Shown: one piece after another, positions 41,226 to 49,888 of the stretch | Position numbering within the stretch: the stretch's first letter is position 1 | Layout of the letters: the number at the start of each line of letters is the position of its first letter | Assembly: GCA_015075545.1 (NCBI GenBank) | Contig: JABTUC010000003.1 | Coordinates: 414,283-478,282, forward strand | Source: Ideonella sp. | Lineage (GTDB): Bacteria; Pseudomonadota; Gammaproteobacteria; Burkholderiales; Burkholderiaceae_C | DNA length: 64,000 nt | Direction: 5' to 3' | Notes under the pieces: generated by a model | Seen by the model: the letters and a program-made list of their open reading frames with translations, nothing else | Databases searched by the model: none | Told to the model about the DNA's origin: nothing | Made by a program: the position numbers and the translations under genes

Positions 41226-41819
41226 TCAGCTGGCCGAGGGATCGACCTTCCACTGCGCCTGGATGCGGGCGAAGTCCGAGGCGCGCGCTTCGGTGATCTC
41301 GACGCGCTGGTCGCGCATCAGGTCCGAGCGCGGCGCCAGCAGCTCGAGCCGCTTGCGCTTCTTCTCGCGCGAGCCGATGGCGTCGACCAGGCGCGCGCGC
41401 AGCGCCGCCAGCGTCGGCGACGGATCGGCCGGCACCACCGCGTCGAACTGACGCAGCGCCGCGCGCAGCCGCTCGGGCTCCACCTCGTACAGGAAGAGCC
41501 CGGTCGGATCCTTGTGCTTGAGGCCGTGCTCGACGGCAGCCAGAAAGCGCAGCCGCGAGCGGCTGTCGGGCGCTGCGTTGAGCAGCGCCTTCAGCTCGGC
41601 GCGCATCGGCGACGCAGCGGCGTCGGCAAGCCGACGCTCGGCCTTGTCTTGCAGCGCGACGGCGAGCTTGCCGTCGACTCGACGCACGCTCACCTCGCGC
41701 CCGAGCAGCGCGCGCACGGCGCCCAGCCACGACCCCTTGCGGTCGGTCTGCGGCGCAGTCTCCGGCTCGGAAGCTTCGGCTGGCGCGGTGGCGCGGGTGA
41801 GGCTGGGTCGGCGAGGCAT
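41226..41819 (-). CDS. Hypothetical protein
   Basis: From ATG 41819 the product is 197 residues: a disordered Thr/Pro/Ala-rich N-terminus, then a helical domain (SWLGAVRALLGREVSVRRVD, RLADAAASPMRAELKALLNA, SRLRFLAAVEHGLKHKDP). A basic stretch SREKKRKRLELLAPRS lies near the C-terminus. No signal, membrane span or known family was recognised. It lies just upstream of the ligase gene on the same strand and 167 bp downstream of the thiolase gene. Confidence 0.55.
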   Translation of the reverse strand: MPRRPSLTRATAPAEASEPETAPQTDRKGSWLGAVRALLGREVSVRRVDGKLAVALQDKAERRLADAAASPMRAELKALLNAAPDSRSRLRFLAAVEHGLKHKDPTGLFLYEVEPERLRAALRQFDAVVPADPSPTLAALRARLVDAIGSREKKRKRLELLAPRSDLMRDQRVEITEARASDFARIQAQWKVDPSAS

Positions 41820-41986
41820 CGGCAGGCGAAGGGTTCGAGGCAACGTTGTCGTTATCAGGCCAGAGTGGCCGCACGCCAAGCGCACCGCTGGACAGCCCTC
41901 CGCTGCGCGACCATTGCGTCACGGCAGTAGTGCGCAGCGCCCGGCGTGCATCGCCGGCGAAACGCCCTGTTGCGTTTGGAGAGGAA

Positions 41987-43201
41987 TCAGGCGCGCTCGA
42001 GCGCCAGCGCGATGCCCTGCCCGACGCCGATGCACATCGTGGCCAGGCCACGCTGCCCGCCGCTCTTCTCGAGCTGGCGCAGCGCGGTCAGCGCCAGCCG
42101 CGCGCCCGATGCACCGAGCGGATGGCCGATGGCGATCGCGCCGCCGTTGGGGTTGACGCGCGGGTCGTCGTCGGCCAGGCCGAGTTGGCGGGTGACCGCG
42201 AGTCCCTGCGCGGCGAACGCTTCGTTCAATTCGATCGCGTCGAGTTCGCCCAGGCTCCAGCCCAGCCGCGCGAGCAGCTTGCGCGTGGCCGGCACGGGGC
42301 CGATGCCCATGATGCGCGGCGGCACGCCGGCCACCGCGGCGCCGACGACGCGCCCGCGCGGCTGGAGGTTGTGTTTCTTCAGCGCGGCGTCGCTGGCGAC
42401 CAGCAGCGCGCACGAGCCGTCGTTGACGCCGCTGGCGTTGCCGGCGGTGACGCTGCCGTCGGGCCGCACCACGCCCTTGAGCGTGGCCAGCGCTTCGAGC
42501 GTGGTGGCGCGCGGGTGCTCGTCGGTGGTGAACTGCGCGGTCTCGCCCTTCTTCTTGCCGGCGATCGTCACGGGCACCGTCTCGCCCTCGAAGAAGCCGG
42601 CCTTGTGCGCGGCCTGCCAGCGCTGCTGCGAACGCAGCGCGAAGGCATCCTGGTCGGCGCGCGCCACCTGGAATTCACGAGCCACGTTCTCGGCGGTTTC
42701 GGGCATCGAGTCGATGCCGTACTGTGCCTTCATCAGCGGGTTGACGAAGCGCCAGCCTATTGTTGTGTCTTCGATCTTCGCTGCGCGCGAGAAGGCGCTG
42801 TCGGCCTTGGCGATCACGAACGGCGCGCGCGTCATGCTCTCGACGCCGCCGGCGATCATCAACTCGGCCTCGCCGGCGGCGATGGTGCGCGCGCAGGTGG
42901 CCAGCGCGTCGAGCCCCGAGCCGCACAGCCGGTTCAGCGTGGCACCGGGCACGTCGGTGGGCAGGCCGGCAAGCAGCGCGGCCATGCGCGCGACGTTGCG
43001 GTTGTCTTCGCCGGCGCCGTTGGCGCAGCCGTAGATCACGTCGTCGAGCTGCGTCCAGTCGACCGTGGCGTGGCGCTGCATCAGCGCCTTGATCGGGATC
43101 GCCGCGAGGTCGTCGGTGCGCACGCCGGCGAGCGCGCCGCCGTAGCGGCCGATGGGCGTGCGCACGCCGTCGACGATCCACACCGGGCGGGGCAGGGTCA
43201 T
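41987..43201 (-). CDS. paaJ: 3-oxoadipyl-CoA/3-oxo-5,6-dehydrosuberyl-CoA thiolase
   Basis: The 404-residue thiolase has the acyl-enzyme cysteine in LNRLCGSGLDAL (C93), GGAIAIGHPLGASGAR (H360) and the second cysteine in CIGVGQG (C390). ENGAGEDNRN-like text (CANGAGEDNRNVARMAALLA) is typical of PaaJ/PcaF, and the setting next to paaR-paaE makes the phenylacetate step likely. It would cleave 3-oxoadipyl-CoA to succinyl-CoA and acetyl-CoA, last in the pathway. AAGGAGCCC precedes the ATG. Distinction between paaJ and pcaF is from context. Confidence 0.9.
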   Translation of the reverse strand: MTLPRPVWIVDGVRTPIGRYGGALAGVRTDDLAAIPIKALMQRHATVDWTQLDDVIYGCANGAGEDNRNVARMAALLAGLPTDVPGATLNRLCGSGLDALATCARTIAAGEAELMIAGGVESMTRAPFVIAKADSAFSRAAKIEDTTIGWRFVNPLMKAQYGIDSMPETAENVAREFQVARADQDAFALRSQQRWQAAHKAGFFEGETVPVTIAGKKKGETAQFTTDEHPRATTLEALATLKGVVRPDGSVTAGNASGVNDGSCALLVASDAALKKHNLQPRGRVVGAAVAGVPPRIMGIGPVPATRKLLARLGWSLGELDAIELNEAFAAQGLAVTRQLGLADDDPRVNPNGGAIAIGHPLGASGARLALTALRQLEKSGGQRGLATMCIGVGQGIALALERA

Positions 43202-43267
43202 GAAGGGCTCCTTGCAGTTCTATTCGATGCGTTCATGGCGTTCGATGCCGTGAAGGCGGGGCCGGGC

Positions 43268-43888
43268 TCACGCCTCCACGGCGGCCCGGCGCGGCGACTT
43301 CACCGCCGGCAGGCCGCCGAGAAACAGGTTGGCCACGATCGGCGCCATCGTCGCATGATCGAGCGGGCCTGCGGGCCGGTGCCAGGTGAACAGCCAGTTG
43401 ATCATGCCGAACAGCAGCATCGTCGCCGGCTTGGCGAGTCGCGCGCGGCGCAGGTCGGGCCGCAGCGCGCCGACGGCGCGCGCGAAGCCGGCCACCACGG
43501 CGCGCTCCTTGTCGAGGATGCGCTCGCGGTCGGCCGCATCGAGAAAGCGCACGTCGTCGGTGAGCACGCGGTGGGCGTGCTGCGCGTCGGCGTACTCCAC
43601 GACGATGCGCTCGATCAGCTCGCGCAGGTGCGCCTCGGGCGGCAGCCGCTCGGCGCCGACCTCGGCCACCACCGCGTGCAGCCGCTGCACGTGGCCTTCG
43701 GCGATCGCCACCAAGAGAGCGCGCTTGTCGCGGTAGTAGTGGTACAGCGTGGCCTTCGACAGGCCGCACGAGCGCGCCACCTCGTTCATCGACGTGGCGC
43801 TGTAGCCGCGGCGCGCGAACAGCTCGGCGGCGCGCGCGAGGATCGCCTCGCGCTGGTCGTCGTAGCCCTTGGCGCGACCGCGCGGCAT
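43268..43888 (-). CDS. paaR: TetR-family transcriptional regulator, probable PaaR
   Basis: The 206-residue protein has a TetR N-terminal HTH (AAELFARRGYSATSMNEVAR, CGLSKATLYHYYRDKRALL) and a helical ligand domain (MLLFGMINWLFTWHRPAGPL). It is embedded in the paa gene group, 8 bp after the paaE stop, as in other betaproteobacterial paa clusters where a TetR-type PaaR responds to phenylacetyl-CoA. A 14-bp palindrome before paaI is a candidate operator. The name is inferred from position and family. Confidence 0.85.
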   Translation of the reverse strand: MPRGRAKGYDDQREAILARAAELFARRGYSATSMNEVARSCGLSKATLYHYYRDKRALLVAIAEGHVQRLHAVVAEVGAERLPPEAHLRELIERIVVEYADAQHAHRVLTDDVRFLDAADRERILDKERAVVAGFARAVGALRPDLRRARLAKPATMLLFGMINWLFTWHRPAGPLDHATMAPIVANLFLGGLPAVKSPRRAAVEA

Positions 43889-43896
43889 CGCAGCGT

Positions 43897-45048
43897 CTAA
43901 CGCTCGTCGAACGACAGCACCACGCGCTCGCTCGTCGGGTGCGCCTGGCAGGTGAGCACGAAACCGGCCGCGACCTCGGCCTTGTCGAGCGCGAAGTTGC
44001 GCTCCATGCGCACGCTGCCCTCGATCAGCTTGGCGCGGCAGGTACCGCACACGCCCGAGGTGCACGAGAACGGCACCTCCAGGCCCGCCGACGATGCGCA
44101 GTCGAGGATGCTCGGCTGGTCGCAGCGGAACTCGATCTCGTGGCGCATGCCGTCGCGGATGATCGTCACCTTGGCCAGTTCGGCGTCGCCCGGCGCCGCC
44201 TGGTGGATCACCGCGCCCAGCGCCTGCGCTGCCTGCGGCGCGATGCCGAAGCGCTCGATGTGGATGCGGTCCTCCGGAACGCCGGCGGCCAGCAGCGCGG
44301 CTTCGGCCTCGTCGTTCATCTGGTACGGGCCGCAGACGAAGGCGTGGTCGATCTGCCTGGCGGGCACCAGGGTGCCGAGGAACTCGCCGATCTTGTCGCG
44401 GTTCAGCACGCCGTGGTTGAGCGCAGCCGGGCGCCGGGCCGCCCCAAGCCCGGCTTCCCCCTCGGGGGGCTGGGGGCCGTCGAGTCCGTCGGTGCGCTCG
44501 TCGGAGAACACGTGGTGCAGCACCAGGCGCGCCAGGTACTTGTTCTTCAGGTCCTCGAGCTCCTCCTTGAACATCGTGCTGCGCAGCGCGCGGTTGCCGT
44601 ACAGCAGCGTGAAGCGCGCGTGCGGCTCGCGGCCGAGCACCGTTTTCATGATCGACAGGATCGGCGTGATGCCGCTGCCGCCTGCAATGCCCAGGTACTG
44701 CCGGTGCGATCGCGCGTCGATCGGCACGAAGAAGCGGCCCTGTGGCGCCATCACGTGGAGGCTGTCGCCGGGCCTCAGCGACTCGTTGATCCAACGGGAG
44801 AACACGCCGCCGGCGACCTTGCGCACGCCCACGCGCAGCTCGCCGTCGTCGACGCCGGCGCAGATCGAGTACGAGCGCCGCAGATCCTGGCCGGCGACCT
44901 CGCGCCGCAGCGTGAGGTACTGGCCCTGTGTGAAGCCGAACACGTCGCGCAGTTCGGGCGGCACCTCGAAGGTGACGATCACCGCCTCGGCGGTGTCGGG
45001 CTCGATGCGGCGCACCCGCAACGGATGAAAGAGCGGCGTGGTGGCCAT
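43897..45048 (-). CDS. paaE: 1,2-phenylacetyl-CoA epoxidase reductase subunit PaaE
   Basis: The 383-residue protein is a flavin reductase of the ferredoxin-NADP reductase type (RRSYSICAGV, LGIAGGSGITPILSIMKTVL, FVCGPYQMNDEAEAALLAAG). It ends with a plant-type [2Fe-2S] ferredoxin domain (CTSGVCGTC, then LTCQAHP). It passes NADPH electrons to PaaA. Between FSDERTDGLD and LNHGVLNRDKIGEFL lies a glycine/alanine/proline-rich insert of about 19 residues. It is encoded by a GC-rich repeat (44421-44478) and lengthens the linker between the NAD and ferredoxin domains. The frame is kept. Operon neighbours are paaD (upstream) and paaR. Confidence 0.92.
   Translation of the reverse strand: MATTPLFHPLRVRRIEPDTAEAVIVTFEVPPELRDVFGFTQGQYLTLRREVAGQDLRRSYSICAGVDDGELRVGVRKVAGGVFSRWINESLRPGDSLHVMAPQGRFFVPIDARSHRQYLGIAGGSGITPILSIMKTVLGREPHARFTLLYGNRALRSTMFKEELEDLKNKYLARLVLHHVFSDERTDGLDGPQPPEGEAGLGAARRPAALNHGVLNRDKIGEFLGTLVPARQIDHAFVCGPYQMNDEAEAALLAAGVPEDRIHIERFGIAPQAAQALGAVIHQAAPGDAELAKVTIIRDGMRHEIEFRCDQPSILDCASSAGLEVPFSCTSGVCGTCRAKLIEGSVRMERNFALDKAEVAAGFVLTCQAHPTSERVVLSFDER
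44421..44478. repeat. GC-rich dispersed repeat inside paaE
   Basis: The plus strand contains GGGCGCCGGGCCGCCCCAAG followed by a CCCCCTCGGGGGG hairpin. This word pattern is a widespread Burkholderiales intergenic repeat (recognised from general knowledge of such genomes). Here it lies within the coding sequence of paaE and is a multiple of three in effect. A related C5-GAG-G5 repeat sits between paaK and paaA. Confidence 0.6.
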
Positions 45049-45052
45049 GCCG

Positions 45053-45610
45053 TTAGATGGGTTTGAAGTGCTCGAACGGTTCGCGGCAATCGAGGCAGCG
45101 GTACAGCGCCTTGCACGCGGTGGAGCCGAACGCCGACAGTCGCTCGGTGTGCGCGCTGCCGCAGCGCGGGCATTCGACACGCGGCGCCGGCGTGCGCCGA
45201 ACGATGCGAATCGGCGTCTCCTGCGCAACGCCGCCCGCGCCACCGGCCGGCGGCGCGATGCCGTACTCGCGCAGCTTGCGACGACCCTCGTCGCTGATCC
45301 AGTCGGTGGTCCACGCCGGCGAACGCCGCAGCGTCACATGCGCCGGGCCGAGGCCGGCGGCGTTCACGGCCTCGATCACCGACCGCTCGATGACCTCGGT
45401 GGCGGGGCAACCGCTGTAGGTGGGCGTGAGCACGACCTCGATGCCGTCGGCGTGCGCGATCACGTCGCGCACGATGCCGAGGTCGCACACACTGAGCGCC
45501 GGCACTTCGGGGTCGAGCACCGTCTGCAGCGCGCTCCAGGCGCGCGCGACCCGCGCGTCGGCCGGCCCGCGCGAGCCGCGCAGGTCGCGATCGGCCGCGA
45601 GCAGGCTCAT
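45053..45610 (-). CDS. paaD: 1,2-phenylacetyl-CoA epoxidase subunit PaaD
   Basis: The 185-residue protein has a MIP18/DUF59 domain (LQTVLDPEVPALSVCDLGIV, YSGCPATEVIERSVIE) and a C-terminal cysteine set (CPRCGSAHTERLSAFGSTAC, then CLDC) typical of PaaD, thought to help Fe-S or di-iron centre maturation. The ATG at 45610 lies 4 bp after the paaC stop, and the paaD stop is 4 bp before the paaE start. A longer upstream frame overlaps paaC and was not used. Confidence 0.9.
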   Translation of the reverse strand: MSLLAADRDLRGSRGPADARVARAWSALQTVLDPEVPALSVCDLGIVRDVIAHADGIEVVLTPTYSGCPATEVIERSVIEAVNAAGLGPAHVTLRRSPAWTTDWISDEGRRKLREYGIAPPAGGAGGVAQETPIRIVRRTPAPRVECPRCGSAHTERLSAFGSTACKALYRCLDCREPFEHFKPI

Positions 45611-45614
45611 CGCC

Positions 45615-46406
45615 TCACCACGCTCCGCCCGGATACGCGCGCTGCAGGAACTGCAGGTCGGCCAGGATGTAGCCCATGTGCTCGCTGTGCACGCCGTGCT
45701 TGCCGGTGCTGCGAAACGCCGAGTCGGCGGGCATATGCAGCCCGGCCTCGTCGAACAGCTCGCGCATCTGCGCCAGCCACGGCTCGCGCAGCGCGTCCCA
45801 GCGCGGGCCCAGGCCGCTGGCCGCCGCGGCAGCGTCGACCGCATCGCCGTCGAACAGCTCGGGCGTGAAGCGCCACAGCGCGTCGAGCGCCGCGCGCAGG
45901 CGGCGCGCCGATTCTTCGGTGCCGTCGCCCAGGCGCACCACCCAGTCGGCCGAGTGCTGCTGGTGGTAGCGCGCCTCCTTCAGCGCCTTGCCGGCGATGC
46001 CCGCCAGCTCGGCATCGCTCGAATCGCGCAGGCGTTCCCACAGCAGGCGGAACCAGGTGGCCATCATCGCGTTGCGCAGCACGGTGAACGCGAAATCACC
46101 CGGGCGCGACGGCCCGTTGGGCAGCTCGACGAGGGTGACGTTGCGATAGTCGCGCTCGTCGCGCAGGAACGCGAGCTGGTCTTCGTCGTGGCCCCTGCCC
46201 TCGAGCTGGCCGGCTCGCGTGAGCAGCGCGCGCGCCTGGCCGATGAGGTCGAGCGCGATGTTGGCCAGCGCGATGTCCTCCTCGAGCACCGGCGCGTGGC
46301 CGCACCACTCCGACAGCCGCTGCCCGAGGATGAGCGCGGTGTCGGCCAGCCGCAGCACGTACTGCGCCGCGGGGTTGAGGTCGAGCTTGATCGAGGGCGT
46401 GGCCAT
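45615..46406 (-). CDS. paaC: 1,2-phenylacetyl-CoA epoxidase subunit PaaC
   Basis: The 263-residue protein is ferritin-like without a complete iron set. LADTALILGQRLSEWCGHAP, IALDLIGQARALLTRAG, KEARYHQQHSADWVVRLGDG and EHMGYILADLQFLQRAYPGG are characteristic of PaaC, the structural partner of the catalytic PaaA. A gap of 18 bp separates it from paaB upstream. Cytoplasmic complex PaaABCE. Confidence 0.93.
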   Translation of the reverse strand: MATPSIKLDLNPAAQYVLRLADTALILGQRLSEWCGHAPVLEEDIALANIALDLIGQARALLTRAGQLEGRGHDEDQLAFLRDERDYRNVTLVELPNGPSRPGDFAFTVLRNAMMATWFRLLWERLRDSSDAELAGIAGKALKEARYHQQHSADWVVRLGDGTEESARRLRAALDALWRFTPELFDGDAVDAAAAASGLGPRWDALREPWLAQMRELFDEAGLHMPADSAFRSTGKHGVHSEHMGYILADLQFLQRAYPGGAW

Positions 46407-46424
46407 GTCTCGCTTCCCGCGCCC

Positions 46425-46724
46425 TCACATGTGGTCGACTTCGCTCGGCAGCTTGTAGAACGTGGGGTGCCGGTACACCTTATCTTCCATCGGGTCGAAG
46501 TACATGTCCTTGTCGGCCGGGTCGCTGGCGACGATCTGGTCGCTGCGCACCACCCACACGCTCGAGCCCTCCTGCCGCCGCGTGTAGACGTCGCGCGCGA
46601 GCTGGATCGCCATCGGCGCGTCGGCCGCGTGCAGGCTGCCGCAGTGCTTGTGGTCGAGGCCCGAGCGGCTGCGCACGAACACCTCCCACAGCGGCCATTC
46701 GTCCTGGGTGGCGCTCGTGTTCAT
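46425..46724 (-). CDS. paaB: 1,2-phenylacetyl-CoA epoxidase subunit PaaB
   Basis: The 99-residue protein ([60 protein letters not shown]) is a full-length PaaB, which links PaaAC units in the epoxidase. Its ATG overlaps the paaA stop (ATGA). Confidence 0.95.
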   Translation of the reverse strand: MNTSATQDEWPLWEVFVRSRSGLDHKHCGSLHAADAPMAIQLARDVYTRRQEGSSVWVVRSDQIVASDPADKDMYFDPMEDKVYRHPTFYKLPSEVDHM

Positions 46725-47728
46725 GCCGCCTGCTCCTTCGTCGCCTGCTTACGCGCGTGCGCCAGCGCCGCCTCGCGCACCCAGGCGCCGTCGTCCCACG
46801 CCTTGACGCGCGCGGCCAGGCGCTCGCGGTTGCACGGGCCGTCGCCGGCGATCACGCGCTTGAACTCGCCCCAGTCGATGGCGCCGAAGTCGTGGCTGCC
46901 GCGTGCGGCGTTCCACTTCAGGTCGGGGTCGGGCAGCGTGACGCCGAGCACCTTGGCCTGCTCGGCCGCGGCATCGACGAAGCGCTGGCGCAGCGTGTCG
47001 TTGCTGACGCGCTTGATGCCCCAGCGCATGCCCTGCGCGCTGTTGGGGCTCTGGTCGTCCGGCGGCCCGAACATCATGATCGACGGCCACCACCAGCGGT
47101 TCACCGCGTCCTGCACCATCGCGCGCTGCTCGGGCGTGCCCTCGCGCATCATCACCAGCAGCGAGTCGAAGCCCTGGCGCTGGTGAAAGCTCTCCTCGCG
47201 GCAGATGCGGATCATCGCGCGCGCATACGGCGCGTAGCTGCAGCGGCAGATCGGCACCTGGTTCATGATCGCCGCGCCGTCGACCAGCCAGCCGATGGTG
47301 CCGATGTCGGCCCAGGTCAGCGTGGGGTAGTTGAAGATCGAGCTGTACTTGGCCTTGCCCGCGTGCAGCGCGTCGATCATCTGGTCGCGGCTGGTGCCCA
47401 GCGTCTCGGCGGCGGCGTACAGGTACAGGCCGTGGCCGCCTTCGTCCTGCACCTTGGCCAGCAGGATCGCCTTGCGCTTGAGCGTCGGCGCGCGCGTGAT
47501 CCAGTTGCCCTCGGGCAGCATTCCCACGATCTCGCTGTGCGCGTGCTGGCTGATCTGGCGCAGCAGCGTCTTGCGGTAGTGATCGGGCATCCAGTCCTTG
47601 GCCTCGATGAAGTCGCCGGCGTCGATCTTGGCGTCGAAGCGCCGCTCGAGCTCGACCTCCTGCACCGAGCGCACCGCCTTGCGCTCGCGCTCTTCCTTGG
47701 GCTGCTGGTCCATCGCTTGCGTGTACAT
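46721..47728 (-). CDS. paaA: 1,2-phenylacetyl-CoA epoxidase catalytic subunit PaaA
   Basis: The 335-residue protein is the di-iron monooxygenase subunit. [36 protein letters not shown] and [20 protein letters not shown] contain the ferritin-like ExxH iron ligands. AAGGAG precedes the ATG at 47728. It epoxidises the ring of phenylacetyl-CoA with O2. Between it and paaK lies a 157-bp spacer with a dispersed repeat. Confidence 0.95.
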   Translation of the reverse strand: MYTQAMDQQPKEERERKAVRSVQEVELERRFDAKIDAGDFIEAKDWMPDHYRKTLLRQISQHAHSEIVGMLPEGNWITRAPTLKRKAILLAKVQDEGGHGLYLYAAAETLGTSRDQMIDALHAGKAKYSSIFNYPTLTWADIGTIGWLVDGAAIMNQVPICRCSYAPYARAMIRICREESFHQRQGFDSLLVMMREGTPEQRAMVQDAVNRWWWPSIMMFGPPDDQSPNSAQGMRWGIKRVSNDTLRQRFVDAAAEQAKVLGVTLPDPDLKWNAARGSHDFGAIDWGEFKRVIAGDGPCNRERLAARVKAWDDGAWVREAALAHARKQATKEQAA

Positions 47729-47803
47729 GCAGGCTCCTTCTAAGAGGACAGCGAGGGCACGGCGCAGCGCTCGCCCGCCACCGTGACACGCCACCTGATC
47801 CAA

Positions 47804-47884
47804 GCGGCCGCCGTGGATCCGGCTTTGCCGGTCCACTGGCGGCGCCCCCTCGAGGGGGAGGCGCCGAAGGCGCATCGGGGGTGG
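47804..47884. repeat. Dispersed GC-rich hairpin repeat between paaK and paaA
   Basis: The spacer holds an imperfect hairpin (GTGGATCCGGC ... GCCGGTCCAC), a perfect 14-bp palindrome CCCCCTCGAGGGGG at 47845-47858 and a small hairpin GCGCC-GAA-GGCGC at 47861-47873. Such modules are abundant in intergenic DNA of Comamonadaceae-like genomes (general knowledge). On the paa transcript they would form strong secondary structure just after the paaK stop. Confidence 0.6.
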
Positions 47885-47885
47885 G

Positions 47886-49193
47886 TCATTTCGGTCTCTT
47901 GTCGATCACGCGCCGAGCTTTGCCGACCAAGGTGCGTTCGATCGAATCGGGCGCGCCGACGCTCACCGTGGTGCTGACGCCGATCAGCGTCTTGATGCGG
48001 TGCTGCAGCGCGCCGGCGACCTGCGCGCGGTCGGCGTTCAGGTGCGCGGGCAGCAGCTCGCACAGCACCTGCATGTCGTCGAGGTGGCCGTCGCGCGTGA
48101 CCACGAGCTGGTACTGCCCCGACAGCGCGCCGTGCTGCAGCACCAGCTCCTCGATCTGCGTGGGGAAGACGTTGACGCCGCGGATGATCAGCATGTCGTC
48201 GCTGCGGCCGACGATCTTGCCCATGCGGCGCATGCTGCGCGCGGTGGGCGGCAGCAGGCGCGTGAGGTCGCGCGTGCGGTAGCGGATCACCGGCAGCGCC
48301 TCCTTGGTGAGCGTGGTGAAGACCAGCTCGCCCTCCTCGCCGTCGGGCAGCACCGCGCCGCTCTCGGGGTCGATGATCTCGGGGTAGAAGTGGTCCTCCC
48401 AGATCACCGGGCCGTCCTTGGTCTCGATGCACTCGTTGGCGACGCCCGGGCCCATCACTTCGGAGAGGCCGTAGATGTCGACCGCATCGATGCCGGCGCG
48501 CACCTCGATGTCGTGGCGCATCGCCTCGGTCCACGGCTCGGCGCCGAAGATGCCGACCTTGACGCTCATCGTGCGCGGGTCGATACCCTGGCGCTCGAAC
48601 TCCTCGATGATCACCTGCATGTAGCTCGGCGTCACCATGATGATGTCGGGCTCGAAATCACGGATCAACTGCACCTGCTTCTCGGTCTGGCCGCCGCCCA
48701 TCGGGATCACGGTGCAGCCCAGCCGCTCGGCGCCGTAGTGCGCGCCCAGGCCGCCGGTGAACAGGCCGTAGCCGTAGGCCACCTGCACGATGTCGCCGGC
48801 GCGGCCGCCCGAGGCGCGGATCGAGCGCGCGACGAGGTCCGACCAGTTGTCGATGTCTTTGCGCGTGTAGCCGACGACGGTGGGCTTGCCCGTGGTGCCG
48901 GAGGACGCGTGCACGCGCACCACCTGCTCGCGCGGCACCGCGAACATGCCGAACGGATAGTTGTCGCGCAGGTCCTTCTTGGCGGTGAACGGAAACTTCG
49001 CCAGGTCGGCCAGCGTCTTCAGGTCGCGCGGGTGCACGCCGGCGGCCTCGAATGCGCGGCGGTAGTGCGGCACGTTCTGGTATGCGTGCTGCACGGTCGC
49101 CTGCAGGCGCTGCAGTTGCAGCGCGCGCAGTTCGTCCTGGCTCGCGGTTTCGATCGGCTCGAGGTCGCCGGGTCGGGGGTGCTTGACGGGCAT
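47886..49193 (-). CDS. paaK: Phenylacetate-CoA ligase PaaK
   Basis: The 435-residue adenylate-forming enzyme has [60 protein letters not shown] and [20 protein letters not shown], all typical of PaaK. It converts phenylacetate, ATP and CoA to phenylacetyl-CoA. AGGAGAC precedes the ATG at 49193. It follows paaI with a 44-bp gap that holds a 10-bp palindrome CGAACGTTCG (49214-49223). Confidence 0.95.
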   Translation of the reverse strand: MPVKHPRPGDLEPIETASQDELRALQLQRLQATVQHAYQNVPHYRRAFEAAGVHPRDLKTLADLAKFPFTAKKDLRDNYPFGMFAVPREQVVRVHASSGTTGKPTVVGYTRKDIDNWSDLVARSIRASGGRAGDIVQVAYGYGLFTGGLGAHYGAERLGCTVIPMGGGQTEKQVQLIRDFEPDIIMVTPSYMQVIIEEFERQGIDPRTMSVKVGIFGAEPWTEAMRHDIEVRAGIDAVDIYGLSEVMGPGVANECIETKDGPVIWEDHFYPEIIDPESGAVLPDGEEGELVFTTLTKEALPVIRYRTRDLTRLLPPTARSMRRMGKIVGRSDDMLIIRGVNVFPTQIEELVLQHGALSGQYQLVVTRDGHLDDMQVLCELLPAHLNADRAQVAGALQHRIKTLIGVSTTVSVGAPDSIERTLVGKARRVIDKRPK

Positions 49194-49237
49194 CGTGAAG
49201 TCTCCTGATCTTTCGAACGTTCGCTCGGCGCAGGGCC

Positions 49238-49687
49238 TCACACCACGGCCTTGCCCTTCATGGTGTACGAGCGGCCGCGGAACACCGCCACCCGCTCGCC
49301 GCGCTGGTTGCTGACCACGCAGTCGTAGACGCCGGTGCGGCCCGACTTGCTCACCTCGCTGCAGCGCGCGGTGAGCACGTCGCCGAGCTTGCCGGGCGCC
49401 AGCAGGTCGATCGCGAAACCCGACGCCACCGTGACCTCGTTGTACGAGTTGCAGGCGAAGGCGAACGCCGAGTCGGCCAGCGTAGCGATCAGCCCGCCGT
49501 GGCAGAGGTCGTGGCCGTTGAGCATCGGCTCGCGCACCGTCATCGAGAGCACGGAGCGCCCAGGGCCGACCTCGTCGACCGACATGCCGAGCCATTGCGA
49601 GGCGCGGTCGTTGGCGAACATGCCGTCGCGCACGTGTTCGGCGAGTTGCTGCGCGGTGCGCGCGGGCGGGGCGGTGTCGGCGTCCAT
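49238..49687 (-). CDS. paaI: Hydroxyphenylacetyl-CoA thioesterase PaaI
   Basis: The 149-residue hotdog-fold thioesterase carries MLNGHDLCHGGLIATLADSA (catalytic region) and VFRGRSYTMKGKAVV at the end. It removes dead-end ring-hydroxylated CoA thioesters in phenylacetate catabolism. It is the first gene of the paa group. A perfect palindrome lies 12-25 bases upstream of the ATG. Confidence 0.92.
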   Translation of the reverse strand: MDADTAPPARTAQQLAEHVRDGMFANDRASQWLGMSVDEVGPGRSVLSMTVREPMLNGHDLCHGGLIATLADSAFAFACNSYNEVTVASGFAIDLLAPGKLGDVLTARCSEVSKSGRTGVYDCVVSNQRGERVAVFRGRSYTMKGKAVV

Positions 49688-49698
49688 CGGCGCATTAT

Positions 49699-49712
49699 CG
49701 ACCGATCGGTCG
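49699..49712. promoter_or_regulatory. Candidate PaaR operator upstream of paaI
   Basis: A perfect 14-bp palindrome CGACCGATCGGTCG lies just upstream of paaI, the first gene of the paa group that also encodes a TetR regulator. ACCGA/TCGGT half-sites resemble those reported for betaproteobacterial PaaR (recalled, not checked). Its position next to the start codon would block transcription or early elongation. Only this perfect copy was seen in the window. Confidence 0.5.
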
Positions 49713-49888
49713 GGAGATGCGCGCGCGGCTCGCGCCCACCGCCGTGCCTGGCCGATCGACACGGTGGCGGCGCCGTGTTGATCCATCGCAATCGAGCTCG
49801 ATGACGCGGCGCTATCGTTGGCCCCACGCACCGTCGGGCCACGCGGGTCGTGGTGGCCCCGCCCGAGCCGGGCGCAAAGGACACGACG

